Positions 29,442 to 41,448 of a stretch of DNA of 64,000 nucleotides are shown in pieces (positions within the stretch are counted from its first letter, which is position 1; the number at the start of each line of letters is the position of its first letter). Location of the stretch: NCBI GenBank assembly GCA_907165135.1, contig OU015566.1, positions 9,780,157 to 9,844,156 on the forward strand, written 5' to 3'. This stretch comes from Oikopleura dioica (Eukaryota > Chordata > Appendicularia > Copelata > Oikopleuridae). The notes below the pieces were generated by a model. It was given only the letters and a program-made list of their open reading frames with translations. It did not search any database and was not told the origin of the DNA. A program made the position numbers and the translations under genes.

Positions 29442-32003
29442 ATGGATAATGAAATCGAACCAATGCCGGATCTCCATGAAATCATGATGTCGGACGAGTG
29501 GACTTCAGATGAATCCGGTGAATCTCTTCAGAGACGACCTCGGAAGAGGAGAAAAGTTATGCGCAATCGGGGACTTGAAAGTCCCCAAGGGGAGAAAAAC
29601 TCCAGCATGCGCAAACTTTGCAAGAATAAAATGATATCCAGTTTCTCACATTTCCGAAGCGAGGGGATCTTGACTGACGTCGTGATTGTTGTTCCTGGAT
29701 CTCCAGAAATAAACGCTCATAAAATTGTCCTAGCCGCTGCTAGTCCATTTTGAAACAATGTTCAAGGTAGGAGAAGTCTGAAAGAGGCTATGTGAACATA
29801 AATGTTAGTCTGGGATGCGCGAATCTACCTCAAACCGAGTTGAAATGCCGGAAATTAACTACGAAACAGCTCTTTTGCTCGTTGAATTTGCCTATTGCGG
29901 CAAATATGAAATCAACACCGACAATGCCCAGAATTTGCTGGAAGCCGCTGACTGCTACCAGTTTCAGATGCTCAAAGAAAACTGCGAATCGTTTCTTCTT
30001 AATACAATTGAACTGTCTAACTGCTTCGTCCTCATGAAAATTGCCGAAGTTAGGTGTCTACCTCGTCTATCTGCTGCTGCTTTATCATTTGCTCTCAAAA
30101 ACTTTGAATCAATCGCCAAGAGCAAGTCTTTTAAAGAGCTCTCATTCACAGGTGTTGTTTATCGTGGTCTTCGTTATTCCTTTGTTTCTAGCGCTTGAAA
30201 GCTATCTGTCCGATGATGAACTGGTCTGCGGTCAAGAAGAGGCTGTATACAACGCGATTCTGACTTGGCTCCAATCTGATAAAAATGATCGCTCCAAATA
30301 CGCATCAAAATTACTGAAATGCGTTCGACTCGGTCGCATCAACCCGCGTTTCATCTGGGATGTCATCGAGAAAGAATCTCTCTTCTCTGATGCTGACTGT
30401 CTACAATACATTCACTTTGCTAGCAAGTTCAAAATGCTTGGCAGTTCTGATCGTTCCAGTGAATTTGACGCAATCGGAAGGCCCCGAACATGCTCAGGTG
30501 AGCCGTGCAACAAAGTTGATACTCATCCGTATTTTTAGGCATTACGCAAGCGATAGTCTTCGTAGGAGGCATTTCCGGTAACCAGAAACTGAACGAAGTT
30601 TTTGCGCTCATAAAGCCGCATGTTGTCCTTCATGATTTCACAGCAAAGCCGAAGTATGTTACACTGCCCAATATTTCAACGGACCATCTTCGACTTCACA
30701 GTTACTCGGTCTGTGAGAGCGACAATAATATTTACATCACTGGTGGACATTGTAGCATTGGAAATCAAGGATCCACGAGTGATCTCGTTTCCACTTATCA
30801 AGCTGGAGCCCATGACTGGAGCACACTACCAAAGATGCTTTCTGCTCGAGGTAAATTGCTCGCTCTTCGTTTGAAACTAAATTCTCCTTTAGAAAGACAT
30901 GGAAGTGCTTTTGTCGATGGCATGCTTTATGTAGTTGGCGGTCTCATGGCTGGCAAGCAGAAAAAGCGTCCTTCTGTCCTTTCAAAAGTTGAAAAATATG
31001 ATCCGAAATATATGCAGTGGTCAAAAGTAGCCGACCTTCCGAAAAAGTGCTACTCTCCTGGTGTCATCAGGTAGTTTTCTTAGTAAAGAATAAGTTGCCA
31101 ATCAACTTCTTTTTTTAGCTACAAAGGAAAATTACACGTAATCGGCGGCGTATCGATGGTTGAAACCGCGGGTCCAAGACTCAATCAAACGGCGGCTTCG
31201 ACTTCGGCTTCGAACATATCCATGCAAGATCCGACTTCGACTGGAAGCGTGACTAATTCAGTTGTCGGTGTGAATGCGGCTCAAGGATCGGCTCCTGGGA
31301 CGTCTGGTACAGCAACTGGTGCTCAGACTCAACCATCGACTCCAAAGACTACGTCAACGAAAGCCGAACTTGAGTTCGTTCAAATATACTGCCCGAGAAA
31401 AGACGAATGGATAACTCGTAATATTGGACGTAAGCTGGCTAGACTTGCATGCGCTTTGTACAAGGACTATGTTTACATCGTCTCCAACAATGTAAGTTCT
31501 AGTCTTCTTTTTGTTTCACTTCGGGTCTAGAGCAAGTCGATCTTCCGATACTGCCCGAACGAATACGTACTCGAGGAATGGCTCGTAATTGACAGAGAAT
31601 TCCGCAAACTAGAATTCGCTGGTTTCGTTGCATATGGGGGCAAATTGATTATAACTGGTGGCCAACGCGGTGATGACACTCTCAAGTGAGTTCCCAACAA
31701 TCGACACTTATTCATTTCTTGTTATAGCCACGTCACAGTAATCGAGATCGAAACAAAGAAGATCGTCGGCACAACATTCGAATTACCGAAAGCAATGTGT
31801 ATGCATGGATGTGTTCTCATCGAGCAACACTTGAAGACGCTTGAGAGCGCTTATAAAGAGAAAAATCATCGAGTTTCTTTGGTCGACCTTCCGCCAGGCT
31901 GGGAACTCAACTCGTCTGGACATCCACGTTATGTTGGAGGGCGAGGGCATGTGATTTTTAGGCGAAGGGAGGGCGAGATGGCCAATCCCGTCCTGAATCC
32001 ATA
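29442..32003 (+). CDS. BTB-BACK-kelch protein (KLHL family)
   Basis: Probable substrate adaptor of a Cullin-3 ubiquitin ligase. Starts MDNEIEPMPDLHEIMM with a short acidic and basic N-terminal extension. The BTB domain follows (FRSEGILTDVVIVV, then INAHKIVLAAASPF and ETALLLVEFAYCGKYEI), then BACK (ALESYLSDDELVCGQEEAVYNAIL, ending FKMLG). Kelch repeats run from about 30545 (IVFVGGISGNQ, IYITGGHCS, LYVVGGLMAG, LHVIGGVSM, LIITGGQRG). One blade contains a long Ser/Thr/Gly-rich insertion (about 31156-31370). In the BTB core, at about 29748-29755, the run TTTT gives a frame break between AASPF and ETMFK; one extra or two missing bases restore it. Six short GT-AG introns join the rest in frame. I cannot assign a specific KLHL orthologue. 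Confidence 0.9.
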
Positions 32004-32215
32004 GTTCACTCTTTTCAATCTTTAACTCATCGCAAGTTCAAGTTGCAAACATTCACTTTTCTCTTTTGCACTCACTGATAAGAAAAAACAAACAAAAAAG
32101 ACACTCAGTTAATATTCTCTTCGAAACACTGCTTACTTCATTGCTCATTGAAACTTTCTCATTTTCATTTCACAGCTTCAAAAAAGTCATAGTTTTGAAT
32201 TCGGTGATCTGAAGA

Positions 32216-33588
32216 ATGTTTGACACTGTTTGCGTCGGAGCAGGACTCATTGGAGGTGTCCAAGCTGCTCTTCTTCGTAGGTCTCGACATCTACCCCGCC
32301 CGAAGGTTTTGCTCACTGATGGAGCTCGAAGACCAACATTTAAATCCACCTTGACTAAGAATATCAGACAAATCGCTGTCAATCCCGGCTCCAGACAACT
32401 CTTGCAAGACGTTGGAGCCTGGGATAAGCTTGGAAATAGCCCCTGGGCTGTGCACAAAATAACGGTTTGGGATGCGATGGGCCACGGAGGACTAGAATTC
32501 GAATCAAAGCACGAGGAAAACCCTATTTTTCACATGACAGAAGTGCCAGCTATATCAGCCGCGGGAGTCGACGCAGCTGACGATGCTGGGGTCGAACTCA
32601 TGTTTGAAAGCAAGCTGCAAAATATCATTGTTCCTAATAGATTCAACCAGACAATTCAAGATACGGATTATGTCCATTTTGAAATCAAAGAGGAAAAATA
32701 CGAAACGAGGCTTTTACTTGGATGTGATGGAGCTAACTCTTCTGGTGAGTAAAGATGATGCGTGCTTTTCTTTTATTCCGTATTTCAGTGAGAAAAGCTG
32801 CCGGTCTTAGTTCGCTCTCGAAGAACTATGATCAGCGAGGCTTCGTGTGTACTGTTAGAGCTGAAAATGTAGGCGACAATCGAACTGCTTTCCAGCGATT
32901 TCTCCCTTCTGGTGACGTTATTGCATTATTACCATGTGAAGAAGATCAGTTGAGTATTGTCTGGAGCTGCGCTTCAAGCAAAGCAAAGATGCTGGAAAAG
33001 CTCGAAGAGGCTGACTTGATCGCAAAGATTAATGAAGTTCTCGTCATCGACCGAACCCCATCACTAATAAAACAGATTCACGGGAGTCTATCATTTATTC
33101 CAAAGTCGATTGGATTGAAGACAGAAATGACTGTAGATCCGCCGCGAATAACTGAAATCTTGAGTCCGACCGGCTCGTTTCCTCTTGGCTCAGCGTTGGC
33201 GACGAATATGGTAGCACCAAGGACTGCCATTCTTGGAGATGCTGCTCATAGAGTTCATCCCTTTGCTGGCCAAGGGGCCAATATGGGGTGGAGGGATGTT
33301 GAGTTGCTGACTGACTCTCTTGAGCGCGCACACTTGTCTGGAATCGACTACACAAGGTGGGCGGATTGCGTCAAACTCGATTCTGACTCCATTTTTAGCC
33401 ATTTATCTCTTTCGAAATATGAAAAAGTAGCTCTCATCGAACACGCTGCATTTATGTCTGGCTTGGAAGGACTAAAACAACTTTATAAAACTAACAGTAC
33501 CCCTTTTGTTCTCGCTAGAAATGTCGGAACAATGTTTGTCAATAATAATTCTGCTCTCAAGGATATTTTCATTTCTCGTGCTTCATAA
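32216..33588 (+). CDS. COQ6: Ubiquinone biosynthesis monooxygenase COQ6
   Basis: Flavin monooxygenase that hydroxylates the ring in coenzyme Q synthesis, acting on the matrix side of the inner mitochondrial membrane. The N terminus has the FAD-binding VGAGLIGGVQAALL. An internal motif LLGCDGANSS is followed by a 40-odd-base intron and VRKAAGL; the second FAD motif GDAAHRVHPFAGQGANMG lies about 33235. NYDQRGFVCTVRAE and AFQRFLPSGDVIALLP match human COQ6 positions. About 440 residues, near the human 468. No clear mitochondrial presequence precedes the FAD motif, so an upstream exon or internal targeting is possible. First gene of a tight plus-strand cluster: the ANKRD16 start is 78 bases beyond the stop. 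Confidence 0.93.
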
Positions 33589-33666
33589 AAAATGTCTTCG
33601 TTTCAATCTATTCTGCACAAAAGCGTAATAATCTATTCGTTCATTCTAGACTGTGAGGACTTCTTT

Positions 33667-34793
33667 ATGAATAAACAAAAAGTAAAACAGTTGTTCAAAG
33701 CTATTCAAAATCATGATGATACTCGACTTCAAGGTTTTATTGACGAATTTGGACCAGAGGTCAGTTCAAAGCCCTTGAAAAACGTTTTACATCAATTAAG
33801 GTACTTCTTACGGTTCACAAAACATCAACCCTTTTCCCCATCCACATGGCTGCGCAAGAAAACAACCTTTACTGCCTTGAATTGCTTCTGAAAAACTCCA
33901 TTACTCTCAATTCAACTGATACCGATGGCAAACACGCGTTCCACTACGCCGCTTCATGTGGCCATCTTCCCTTTCTTGAAAGGCTCTTCTCTTCCTGTCC
34001 AAATCAAATTGACGCTCTCAAGAAATCTGACTGGACGCCGTTGATGATGGCCTGCACGAAGCCAGGAAATCTGGAAGTCGTTAGATTTTTGGTTGATAAT
34101 GGAGCGAGGATGGATTTGGTCAATAAAGATGGCTGGAATGCTGTTTTTCTCGCTGGACGAACCGGCGACCTGGAAATCTTCAAATTTTTAGTTGAAAAAT
34201 TCCCAAAAGGACTCGAGCAAATATCCAAAAACGGTCGTTACACAATCAACACAATCCTGCAGCACGGGCACGTAGATCTCTTGTCATTCCTTCTTTCTTT
34301 GCGAGAAAAAGCAACTCTTGAATCAATTCAACGCGCCTCGGCCATTCTCGACGCAGCAATTTGCCCCAACACTCAAATATTCTCGATTTTATCTAGGCAC
34401 ATTCCCGCGGGGAACGAGGATTGGTCAAGAATAAACAAAGCGGGATTTACGCCACTGCACCTCGCCGCCCAGGTTACTCATCGCAAAACTAGCATGACGA
34501 ATACTAGAACTTTTAGAAAGGAAATTCGCAAAACGCTCAGTACTTGCTTGAACTTGGCGCGGATATCAATGTGAGGAGCCAATGCCCTGCTTCGCTGACC
34601 CCGCTTCATGCCGCTTATCAAGAGAATCAGAAGGATATGATCTCTTTTTTAAAACATAATGGTGCTCTTGAAGGGAAAGGGTTTTCGAAGTGTCGCTTTT
34701 TATATAACTTGAATCAAAAACTCCCTCTAAGTCGCGGATAATTTTGGAAGACTGCCCATTGACTGTTTAAAACGTCCCAAATCGTTGCACTGA
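33667..34793 (+). CDS. ANKRD16: Ankyrin repeat domain protein 16
   Basis: Ankyrin repeat protein; the vertebrate homologue helps alanyl-tRNA synthetase prevent serine misincorporation. Recognised from LKKSDWTPLMMACTK followed by LVNKDGWNAVFLAGR and the NGRYTINTILQHGH repeat, which parallel the human protein repeat for repeat. The start at 33667 was chosen because TTCATTCTAG, a splice acceptor, lies just upstream; an ATG at 33592 would add an unlike hydrophobic leader. Exons: 33667-33800, about 33820-34471, about 34528-34699 and a last one ending IDCLKRPKSLH at 34793 after a 40-base intron. About 350 residues versus 361 in human. The UQCRQ start is 50 bases downstream. Confidence 0.85.
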
Positions 34794-34843
34794 CAGAATT
34801 TAGATACTCACCACTTTCTTTGTTCAGATAGATCGATTGTAAG

Positions 34844-35227
34844 ATGGTTCTCGCTCGACGAATTGCTCTTATTCCCCGACGACGATTTGGAACTGGTCCC
34901 GGTACCTTCACCAATCAGGGCATCAAGGTACCTTGGCTTTTCAATTCCGCTTTCCAATTTTTAGAACTACGCCACCCTCGAGCGACAGGACGGAGCTTTG
35001 AACGTCTTCAAGGAATGGACCGAGACCTTCCGAGCCCTCCCACGATGGCTCCGACGATTCAACGAATCCTGGTGGAAGTGGGTCCCCGGTAAGCACTCCT
35101 GAATTTCTTCAACGTCCTTACTTCTCTCGTAGCTTGCTACGTCATGTTCTACTGGACAGAATGGGCGCACAAGTTCAACCACCACGCCAAGCGAAAGAAC
35201 CCCGAAGAGTTCGCCAACGACGAGTAA
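34844..35227 (+). CDS. UQCRQ: Cytochrome b-c1 complex subunit 8
   Basis: Small inner-membrane subunit of respiratory complex III. Three exons: MVLARRIALIPRRRFGTGPG to GIK; NYATLERQDGALNVFKEW to KWVP; and ACYVMFYWTEWAHKF to the stop. The signature is RRFNESWWKWVPACYVMFYW followed by AKRKNPEEFANDE, which aligns with the human end RIRESFFRVVPQF and SKRKNPAAYENDK. One transmembrane helix is visible at the VP-ACYVMFYW segment. The N terminus is longer and Arg-rich than in human, possibly a targeting sequence. Clustered with COQ6 and ANKRD16, so the maker of ubiquinone and a subunit of the enzyme that oxidises ubiquinol may be co-transcribed. Confidence 0.88.
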
Positions 35228-35413
35228 ATATGTCGCCTCCTGCATCGATCACCTACAAGTTCGACTCTTCTGTTTACAGAAATTATTTATTGAACTGAAA
35301 TCTAAAAATCAAATATAAACCTCGCAAAAATAAACGGTTATCAGTTTAGATTAAGAGCTTTAATCAACAGTTAGCCGTCAATCAGTCGAATCGCTCTTTT
35401 TTCACAGCCTAAG

Positions 35414-36941
35414 ATGGCAGAGGTTGAACAGGAATGTTACTTAGATTCTAAAGGCCATTTCATTGTTGCTGAAATGATAAGACAGGGCAAAAGCTAGTAA
35501 CAAGAATGAGCTAAGAAAATCCCTCGACCAATTTTGCTCCTTAAAAATCGACGACTCCAATACAGAAAATATTCCAGGTAGTCTTCCGGATCACTTTTGG
35601 TCGCGAGCTCAAATTTTTAGATGATCTTCAAGTTGTGATCGACAAAATTTCATCAAATGGCGACATGCCTTTCGAGCTCGAATGGTCTCAAGTTAGTCGC
35701 ATTATTCGACAGAGAATACTGTATTGCGTCGCATTTATGAGCGAGAAAGTAAGTGATGATCTTTTTTCAGTTAATTATAAGATTTTCAAAGAGAAAGTAC
35801 GAAGGTCCGCTCGAGGAGTACGAAAATACGCTGAAAATTATTCTCAAAAGAATAGAAATCTTCGTTATGGGTTCATTATCTAATCGAAAGCTAAAAAAGC
35901 CAGGAGTTCAATATTAAACCCGCAAAAGACGAGCCACCTTTCACTATTCAGCGCGTCTGCGAACTTCTTGTAGCTCCAGACAAGCATTACAAAAACACCG
36001 ACAAATACATGCGAGCTCTTCAGAAAAATCTCCTCGTTGTCTCTGGTAAAATAACGCTATTTCGGCAATACATAATTTTTAATCAGGCTGGCGTAAATTT
36101 GCAGAAGAAGAGGTCCCAGACACAGAGCCGGAAAAAGAAAGCTGCCAAGAAGAAGAGAGTCAAGCTGAGCCTGATTCTACCTCAGAGCCTTCTACTCCAG
36201 CGCCTCATCGAGCTGTTTCTATCACACATGATGTCTCTTATCCCGAAGAAACAGCTGCTGAAAATGCCTCCCCTGACTCGACAACCATCGAAGAAAAGCC
36301 CGAAGGTCCTTTTTTCGTGAGAATCTGTCATTTTAACGCCTTTCAGAGCGATCGTTCCTCGAGAGGCCGAAAAAGAAATTGGCAGACGACGAGGATGAAG
36401 GTAAACTCAAGCGCTCGTACTTCTGTATTCAATATTAATTTCAAGACGCATTCGATCAGTTGGTGAAATCAAACGCCTCGCCATCGCGGAAAGTGGCGCT
36501 TGGAACATCAAAAATTCAAATCAACGTTGGCGCCGATTTCGCAAAAGACGTCAAGGCCGAGGCAGAGGCGAGTCCTGAGCAGCCAGTTCCTGATTTAGAA
36601 AATGTGCCGCAAGAGGAGGCCACCGCTAAAGATATCAAAGAAGAAGGAGGAGAGCCAGAGGAAAAGTCAACAGAGACGATGGTTGTTGGAGAGGCAGGAG
36701 ATGCTCCTGCTAATTCAGTAATGAAGGAAAGTAGCGAGGCGATTCCTATGGAAGACGTTAAAGGTGAGACCGCAATGTATTGATATTTTTGTATCTATAC
36801 ATATCTATAGAAGAAGAAGTCACTGAGGAAAAAGAACGCAAGAGAAAACGCCCCTCACTGTCGGAAGAAAAGCAAGAGGAAAAAGACTTGGACGAACTAG
36901 AGCAACCAGCAACCCCACAGAAAGTACAAAAAACGGAGTAA
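35414..36941 (+). CDS. PPP4R2: Protein phosphatase 4 regulatory subunit 2
   Basis: Regulatory subunit of PP4 phosphatase, which acts in DNA-damage signalling and splicing-factor handling. The start MAEVEQECYLDSKGHF is tentative. Clear core: VIDKISSNGDMPFE and WSQVSRIIRQRI (about 35635-35750), EYENTLKIILKRIEIF, then after an intron PPFTIQRVCELLVAP and KYMRALQKNLLVVS (about 35935-36045), which match the human IPFTIQRLCELL and GVEKNVMVVS segment. The C-terminal half is acidic, Glu/Pro/Ser-rich and low complexity, ending ATPQKVQKTE, as in the family. Introns are short; the joins before 35585 are uncertain. Confidence 0.82.
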
Positions 36942-37628
36942 AGCCAATCTCATTGAGTCTGAGCCCCTATCCTTGACTTGCTACTCTTCTTCTAGCCTAA
37001 TTGAAAATTTTACGTTACCGATTTTAACGATTTATCAGCTGGACCCCGGATAATTTTATTTTCACTCTCAAAACAGGTTTTCTTTATCACTCAAAAGATA
37101 GTAAATTGGCTATTTACTGTCACTGCCACTACAAACGACAAATATATGGAAGAGCTTAACCACTTAAAGAATAGATTAAAATAAAAAATCCTCTCGAAGA
37201 TAATTTAGTCAAAACTGTGCCAGGGACATGTACTTTCCTTCTTAAAGCTCGAGTTCAAGAGCTGCAAATTTATATTCTGAAATTACGCGTCAAAAAAGCA
37301 GAAATTACAAATAATGAGTTCAAGTTTCTTTTACTGCTCAACTCTCTGGACATATCTTATCCTCTTCTACAGCAGCTTTAGTCCAATCCGTTCATCGAGT
37401 CCTTTCGTAAAAAAAAATTACATCAACAGCCGTTTCCCTTATTTTCTTCCAGTATGTTTTTTATAAAGATCAAGACGATACGGTCTTGATATTTGATATC
37501 CTGCCATGTAGTTAATTTCTTGTAACTTTGAACTGAATTATGATGGCACTAATGAGCTCCATTCTAAAGTACATTTTTTGCCTCTTTTCATAAATCGCTT
37601 TAATCTAATTCTATATAAAGTATTTCAG
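36942..37628. other. Intergenic, no gene supported
   Basis: AT-rich sequence between PPP4R2 and the GDPGP1 pair. Nothing coding or repetitive was recognised. The end, TATTTCAG directly before the ATG, is a splice acceptor for the next gene. Confidence 0.4.
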
Positions 37629-38778
37629 ATGACAGGGGCCTTAGCTTTCGAGTACACAAATAAAGATTTGTGTGTTGCAAAAATCGATCAGCTCTGGGAG
37701 GATCAGTGGAAAAGGGTTGAGTCTGACGGCCTTCTACGCTACGAGCAGCCAAGAGAAAATCCAAACTGCAATCTTGTTCAATCAAAAGAAGGCTTCGAAT
37801 TCGCGTTTCAATATCTCCTCAATCGTGGTTCCAAAAGGTACAAAAAACTTTTACTTAATCTTTAAACTCATTTATTCATCAGACGCGCGCGCGTTCAATT
37901 TTCATCAGTAAATGAGCCGTTCTCAAACGAGCGATTTCACTTTGGCAAGATTAATTCTTCTGAAATCCTCTTCACGCTGAAACCAATTCATCGACCAGAT
38001 TCATCAGCGACGGCGATCGCCAACGTGTCCCCAATTGAATGGGGTCACTTTCTGCTCGTCCCTAATTTGGAAAAGAATCTGATGCAGAAAATAACGAGAG
38101 GTACGCGCTTGAGATAATTGGTGATGTTGTCAAACAAATGTCTAAAAGAAAATAGAAGCGATGGTTTTGGCCTTTGAAACTTTTTTCCTCGTCGGCAAAA
38201 AACATTTTCGGGTTAGTAGCTGCTTTCATAGCTCTTTTTTTTATAAGCCGTTTAGATGATGTACAATTCTCTCCTCGGCTGGGCTTCTGTCAATCACTTG
38301 CACTTTCATTGCTACGAGTTCGACGAACAACTCGTTCTAGACAACCTAAAATTGGTCCTTCTTTGCGCTGATGTTTTCAAAACGAACCCTTCCTATCCCC
38401 TTCCTGCCTTTGTCCTCAAGTTTGACAAGTCGACTTACGAATATGTGGCGATAAAAGTAACCCATATCACCGATCTTCTTCATTCCCGCAAAGTCGCCCA
38501 TAATATGGTTATAACAGCGGGCAGATGCTACATTTTCCCGAGAAAGAATGCTGATACTTCTGTTGTATCCCAATGTGTGGATCCAGCATGCGTCGAACTC
38601 TCCGGACAGTTTCCCTGCAAGGTTAGGCTACACTTCTTTCTAAGCTTTAAAATTTTTCAAGGCAGAGGAAGAATGGAAGAATCTAACCCCAGGGAAGGCT
38701 GTGGAGATGATTCGTTCAGTTCGAATCGAAGCAGACGTCTTTTCACGTGTCGAGCAAGATATTGTCGAACTCAGGTAA
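37629..38778 (+). CDS. GDPGP1: GDP-D-glucose phosphorylase, copy 1
   Basis: Phosphorolyses GDP-D-glucose to glucose-1-phosphate and GDP, removing a mischarged sugar nucleotide; related to plant VTC2 and the HIT superfamily. Start ATG immediately follows a TATTTCAG acceptor. The exons carry EPFSNERFHFGKINSSEILF, ANVSPIEWGHFLLVPN, then after two short introns NSLLGWASVNHLHFHCYEF with the catalytic His-x-His (about 38262), and HSRKVAHNMVITAG. The last exon ends SRVEQDIVELR and TAA at 38776-38778. About 330 residues versus 385 in human. Neighbour of a second copy only 25 bases downstream. Confidence 0.88.
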
Positions 38779-38803
38779 TCTCCTGTCACGCGCAGATCAG
38801 CGG

Positions 38804-39981
38804 ATGAACATATTCTTCAGTCTCGCACAGAACGCGTTTATCTACTCCGCCGTAGATTTCGTGACAGAGCGAGAGGAAGAACCGCTCGTCGATTTTGGCC
38901 TTGTGCGGCTGTCGCCTCTTGACGAACGGCTAATCCAGTCTTTTGATGCCGCCGATAAAGCAGGTGTTATGAGGTTGAGTAGCAATATAGACGTGTAAAA
39001 ACCGACAATTAGATATTCTCAAGAGAAGGGCTGTAATCCAATGCGCGAGTTAAAAACGTCTAAAGGTCTCAGCATTGTGGCCGAATTTAACCATCACCGC
39101 GGGTTCAACAAACGCGCGCGCGTCGAAGTGCCCACCATCAATCAACCCTTTGACCGGGAGAAATTCAACTTCAACAAAATCGCCCCGAATGAAATATTGT
39201 TTCGCTTTCGCTCCTCACTGAATGGGAGGGGAATTGGGGATCATCTCGCCATTGTCAACATCTCGCCGATCAATTGGTGCCATTGTTTGTACGTGATAGA
39301 GCCTGAGAAGTGTCTCCCGCAGAGAATAACCATGGAAGCTGTCAGGGTTGGTTTTGACTTGATGAGAATGACGAGAGCGAAGGGATTCAGGTAGAAAAAA
39401 CACTCCTTCTTTGCTTAACCTTTTCTAGAGTAATGTTCAACTCTCTCTGGGCCTGGGCCTCCGTCAACCACCTCCACCTCCACTCGATGCTAGTCGATAA
39501 GCCCTTCGGCATGGACACATGTCCGAGTTTATCCTGGGGATCATCCGAAACATCGCGCGTCCGAAAACTCGCTGATTGCTCGCACTTACCCGGTTATGTG
39601 TTCAACTTTCCAGTAAGGAATTCAGATGATCAGGAAGAGATCCTCGAAGAGATTGTCAAAGAATTCGATCAAGCAATCGAATTCTTTCACGAGAACGAGA
39701 TTCCTTACAACTGCACATGGGCGCGAGGAACAGATACAGGCGAGCAAGAGAAGAACGCAGATTATATAAGACTGTTTCTCTGGCCAAGAGCTAGTGCAGC
39801 CGGTTGGGAACCACATCCCGCTTTTGACAATGCTTGCGCAGAACTGGAAGGCTTTCTACCGATCAAAGTCAAGGAAGAGTTCGATGCGCTAACTGGTGAT
39901 AGTGCTGAAGCTTTGATTCACCGCGCAAAACTTGATGAAAAAACGACTATTCTTGTCGAAGAATTTATGAAAAAATTATAG
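38804..39981 (+). CDS. GDPGP1: GDP-D-glucose phosphorylase, copy 2
   Basis: Tandem paralogue of the preceding gene. The first exon starts MNIFFSLAQNAFIYS right after a GCAGATCAG acceptor. A 39-base GT-AG intron (about 38973-39011) joins VMR to YSQEKGCNPMREL; core motifs are QPFDREKFNFNKIAPNEILF, VNISPINWCHCLYVIEPE and, after a 43-base intron, NSLWAWASVNHLHLHSMLV with His-x-His (about 39440-39490). Tail: IEFFHENEIPYNCTWARG and ends EEFMKKL. This copy keeps the family motif NFNKI better than copy 1, which reads HFGKI. Both appear intact. Confidence 0.88.
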
Positions 39982-40215
39982 CCAATTAAGTGTTCAATTA
40001 TCCAATTCTAGCATTTATTCTGACTTCTGTACTCAAACTGGTGCTATCAAATATGCCTCTGTATTTATTCTACTCATTATATCTTCAAAATTAGCTTATC
40101 AAGCGTAACGGATGGGTAAATATGTAATCTGAGTCCGTCTTTACGGAACACTTCACATTTAAGCCCATCGAAATGTCGCTCTTCCTCTCCCCAGCTAGAG
40201 ATTTTTTAGATTGTC

Positions 40216-41031
40216 ATGGAATCGGACCCATTACTAGCCTTGGCTGAGGATGCCCGAACCTTTGGAAACTGCCACAAACGCACGCCACGATCAGCACCAT
40301 CTTCGGGCGAGGTGCTAGCCACGATGGCGCAGCATTTCAAAACTGCCCTCGAGCGAGCGCGCCAGCAAATTCACCTCTCGAATCAGCAGAACAGAGTATT
40401 GGTCAACGAGGCCAAGACCAAAGACAGAATCATCCATGCCGAGCAATTAACTAGTAATAGACTACTAGAGGTAATACCTTTTCTTGATTCTCCTGACTTA
40501 TATGACGGCTTCAAGGACAAAAAGAGCCTTTTGCTGAGCCTGGCTGAATCACGCGAGCAAATCCTGGCGCTGGAAGCCAGAGTACAGTCCCTCGAAAGCG
40601 CCCTTGAAAAGAGCGAAACAAAGAGGACCAAGAACTCGAGTGAATCCCATCACACCCCAACCAATGCCAAGCCAAAAACGAATCAACCAAGAGAATCAGA
40701 GAAAGGAGACGGCGCTCCTCCACTACCACCAAAGACGATCACCAAGAAAAAGTCGATGAAGGGATCGTCCGATCAGATTAATAGGTAACTGCTCGCGAGC
40801 TTTGGCAATCGATTTGAAGTTTTTATTTTGGTAAGAAAAAAATCCTTGATGATTTTATGCTTGGTGAAATTATCTTATATGCGGTGGAAGTGCTCTTAAA
40901 ACTTTCAAAAAACTCACACTGATATTTTTAGACCAAGACAACATTCAACATTGTCATCCTCCAATTCAAGAGCTGCTCCCGAGTTACCTGAAAAACGGCG
41001 AAGTGCAAATTCAATACGGCCAAAATCATAA
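40216..41031 (+). CDS. Unrecognised coiled-coil protein
   Basis: Two exons with one GT-AG intron (about 40786-40931). The protein starts MESDPLLALAEDARTFG. Heptad-like helices occur at ATMAQHFKTALERARQQIHL and SLAESREQILALEARVQSLE, followed by a Ser/Pro/Lys-rich tail containing APPLPPK (SH3-ligand-like) and ending NSIRPKS. About 220 residues. No membrane segment. Family not recognised; a cytoskeletal or centrosomal role would be guesswork. Confidence 0.65.
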
Positions 41032-41440
41032 CCCCCATTTTAGCCATTTTTTTCTTTTCTCCCTTTTCCAATTCTACACAAAGTAATAAAAAAACCGCCG
41101 CTCATTCCTATATTTTATTTTTACACCCTTCAACTACCCTGAAGAGAGCCCTGCCCTAATACTATTTTCTCTGAATCCGAGCGCAAGCTTTTAAAAATTT
41201 CTATTTTTCCCTTTTCGACAGCTTTTTTCGTTCCGATCAAGTTGTTCCTTCGTATTTAAAATTTTAATGATTGATAATTTTGTTATTTTGGTGATTCGTC
41301 TTTTCTTCTTCTATTATTTACTGTACAGTTTTTACTGTTCCCTACTTACAGATCATTTTTACCAAACAAAAAAATCTCTAAATGTAAATAAAATTTACTT
41401 TAGAAAGACACAAAAATACCAAAAAGACTTGAACCATGTC
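41032..41440. other. AT-rich intergenic interval
   Basis: Contains AATAAA-like signals just after the previous stop and long T tracts. No gene supported. Confidence 0.4.
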
Positions 41441-41448
41441 GATTCCGA

